From: an uncultured Lachnoanaerobaculum sp.
GTDB lineage: Bacteria; Bacillota; Clostridia; Lachnospirales; Lachnospiraceae
Length of the DNA: 15,583 bases
Reading direction: 5' to 3'
Assembly (NCBI GenBank): GCA_937925515.1
Contig: CALALP010000092.1
Location: forward strand, 1 to 15,583
The first letter of the stretch is position 1; each line of letters opens with the position of its first letter. The notes under the pieces are model-generated. The model was not told where the DNA came from. It ran no database searches and saw only the letters and a program-made list of their open reading frames with translations. Position numbers and translations under genes: made by a program. This document shows, in pieces, positions 15,555 through 15,583 of this stretch.

Positions 15555-15583
15555 GGATTTGTCCCCCTACGGGGGACAAATCC
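15555..15583. repeat. Perfect 13-bp hairpin at the right edge of the window
   Basis: GGATTTGTCCCCC (15555-15567), loop TAC, then GGGGGACAAATCC (15571-15583). It is a strikingly GC-rich core in AT-rich DNA. On the minus strand no T run directly follows, so it is not a classical terminator in that direction. On the plus strand the following bases lie outside the window, so termination in that direction cannot be judged. A dispersed palindromic repeat is the other possibility. Confidence 0.75.

Overview
The window looks like chromosomal DNA of a low-GC Gram-positive bacterium. The non-coding DNA is very AT-rich. Every large gene has an AGGAGG-type ribosome binding site, and one GTG and one TTG start are used. 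The surface proteins carry aromatic-rich cell-wall (choline-type) binding repeats, InlB/Listeria-Bacteroides-type repeats and Gly-rich linkers instead of an LPXTG sorting signal. This mix is typical of Clostridia, and I infer a host- or mucosa-associated Lachnospiraceae-like organism. That placement rests on protein style, not on a marker gene.

Layout. All four large genes are on the minus strand, so they read from right to left. (1) 14146-15456 is a cytoplasmic GH29-type alpha-L-fucosidase starting at TTG, with a candidate promoter and operator-like palindrome upstream. A perfect 13-bp-arm hairpin lies at the extreme right edge (15555-15583). (2) 14094-14134 is a bidirectional hairpin terminator between the fucosidase and a tiny plus-strand transcription unit: a promoter at 13896-13924 and a 33-codon ORF at 13982-14083. 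The ORF product resembles the C-terminal tail of RelB/DinJ-family antitoxins. (3) About 0.95 kb of AT-rich DNA (13035-13981) has no large gene but holds two notable inverted-repeat structures and an orphan perfect Shine-Dalgarno. (4) 13034 down to 1 is a compact three-gene minus-strand cluster, almost certainly one operon: a 545-aa secreted protein made only of cell-wall-binding-type repeats, a 2308-aa secreted mosaic adhesin, and a third secreted protein of at least 1482 aa that runs off the left edge.

How the genes may work together. The two giant proteins are paralogues with the same order of parts: signal peptide, beta-rich and MucBP/InlB-like repeats, a helical pair-like segment, a Gly-rich linker, then a conserved pre-anchor block and cell-wall-binding repeats. 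Their intercistronic ribosome-binding modules are nearly identical, which suggests tandem duplication. The inferred picture is a surface-display operon for adhesion or interbacterial contact, anchored non-covalently to wall polymers. The nearby intracellular fucosidase would fit a mucin- or glycan-rich habitat but is a separate transcription unit. I see no CRISPR array, rRNA, tRNA, IS element or phage gene.
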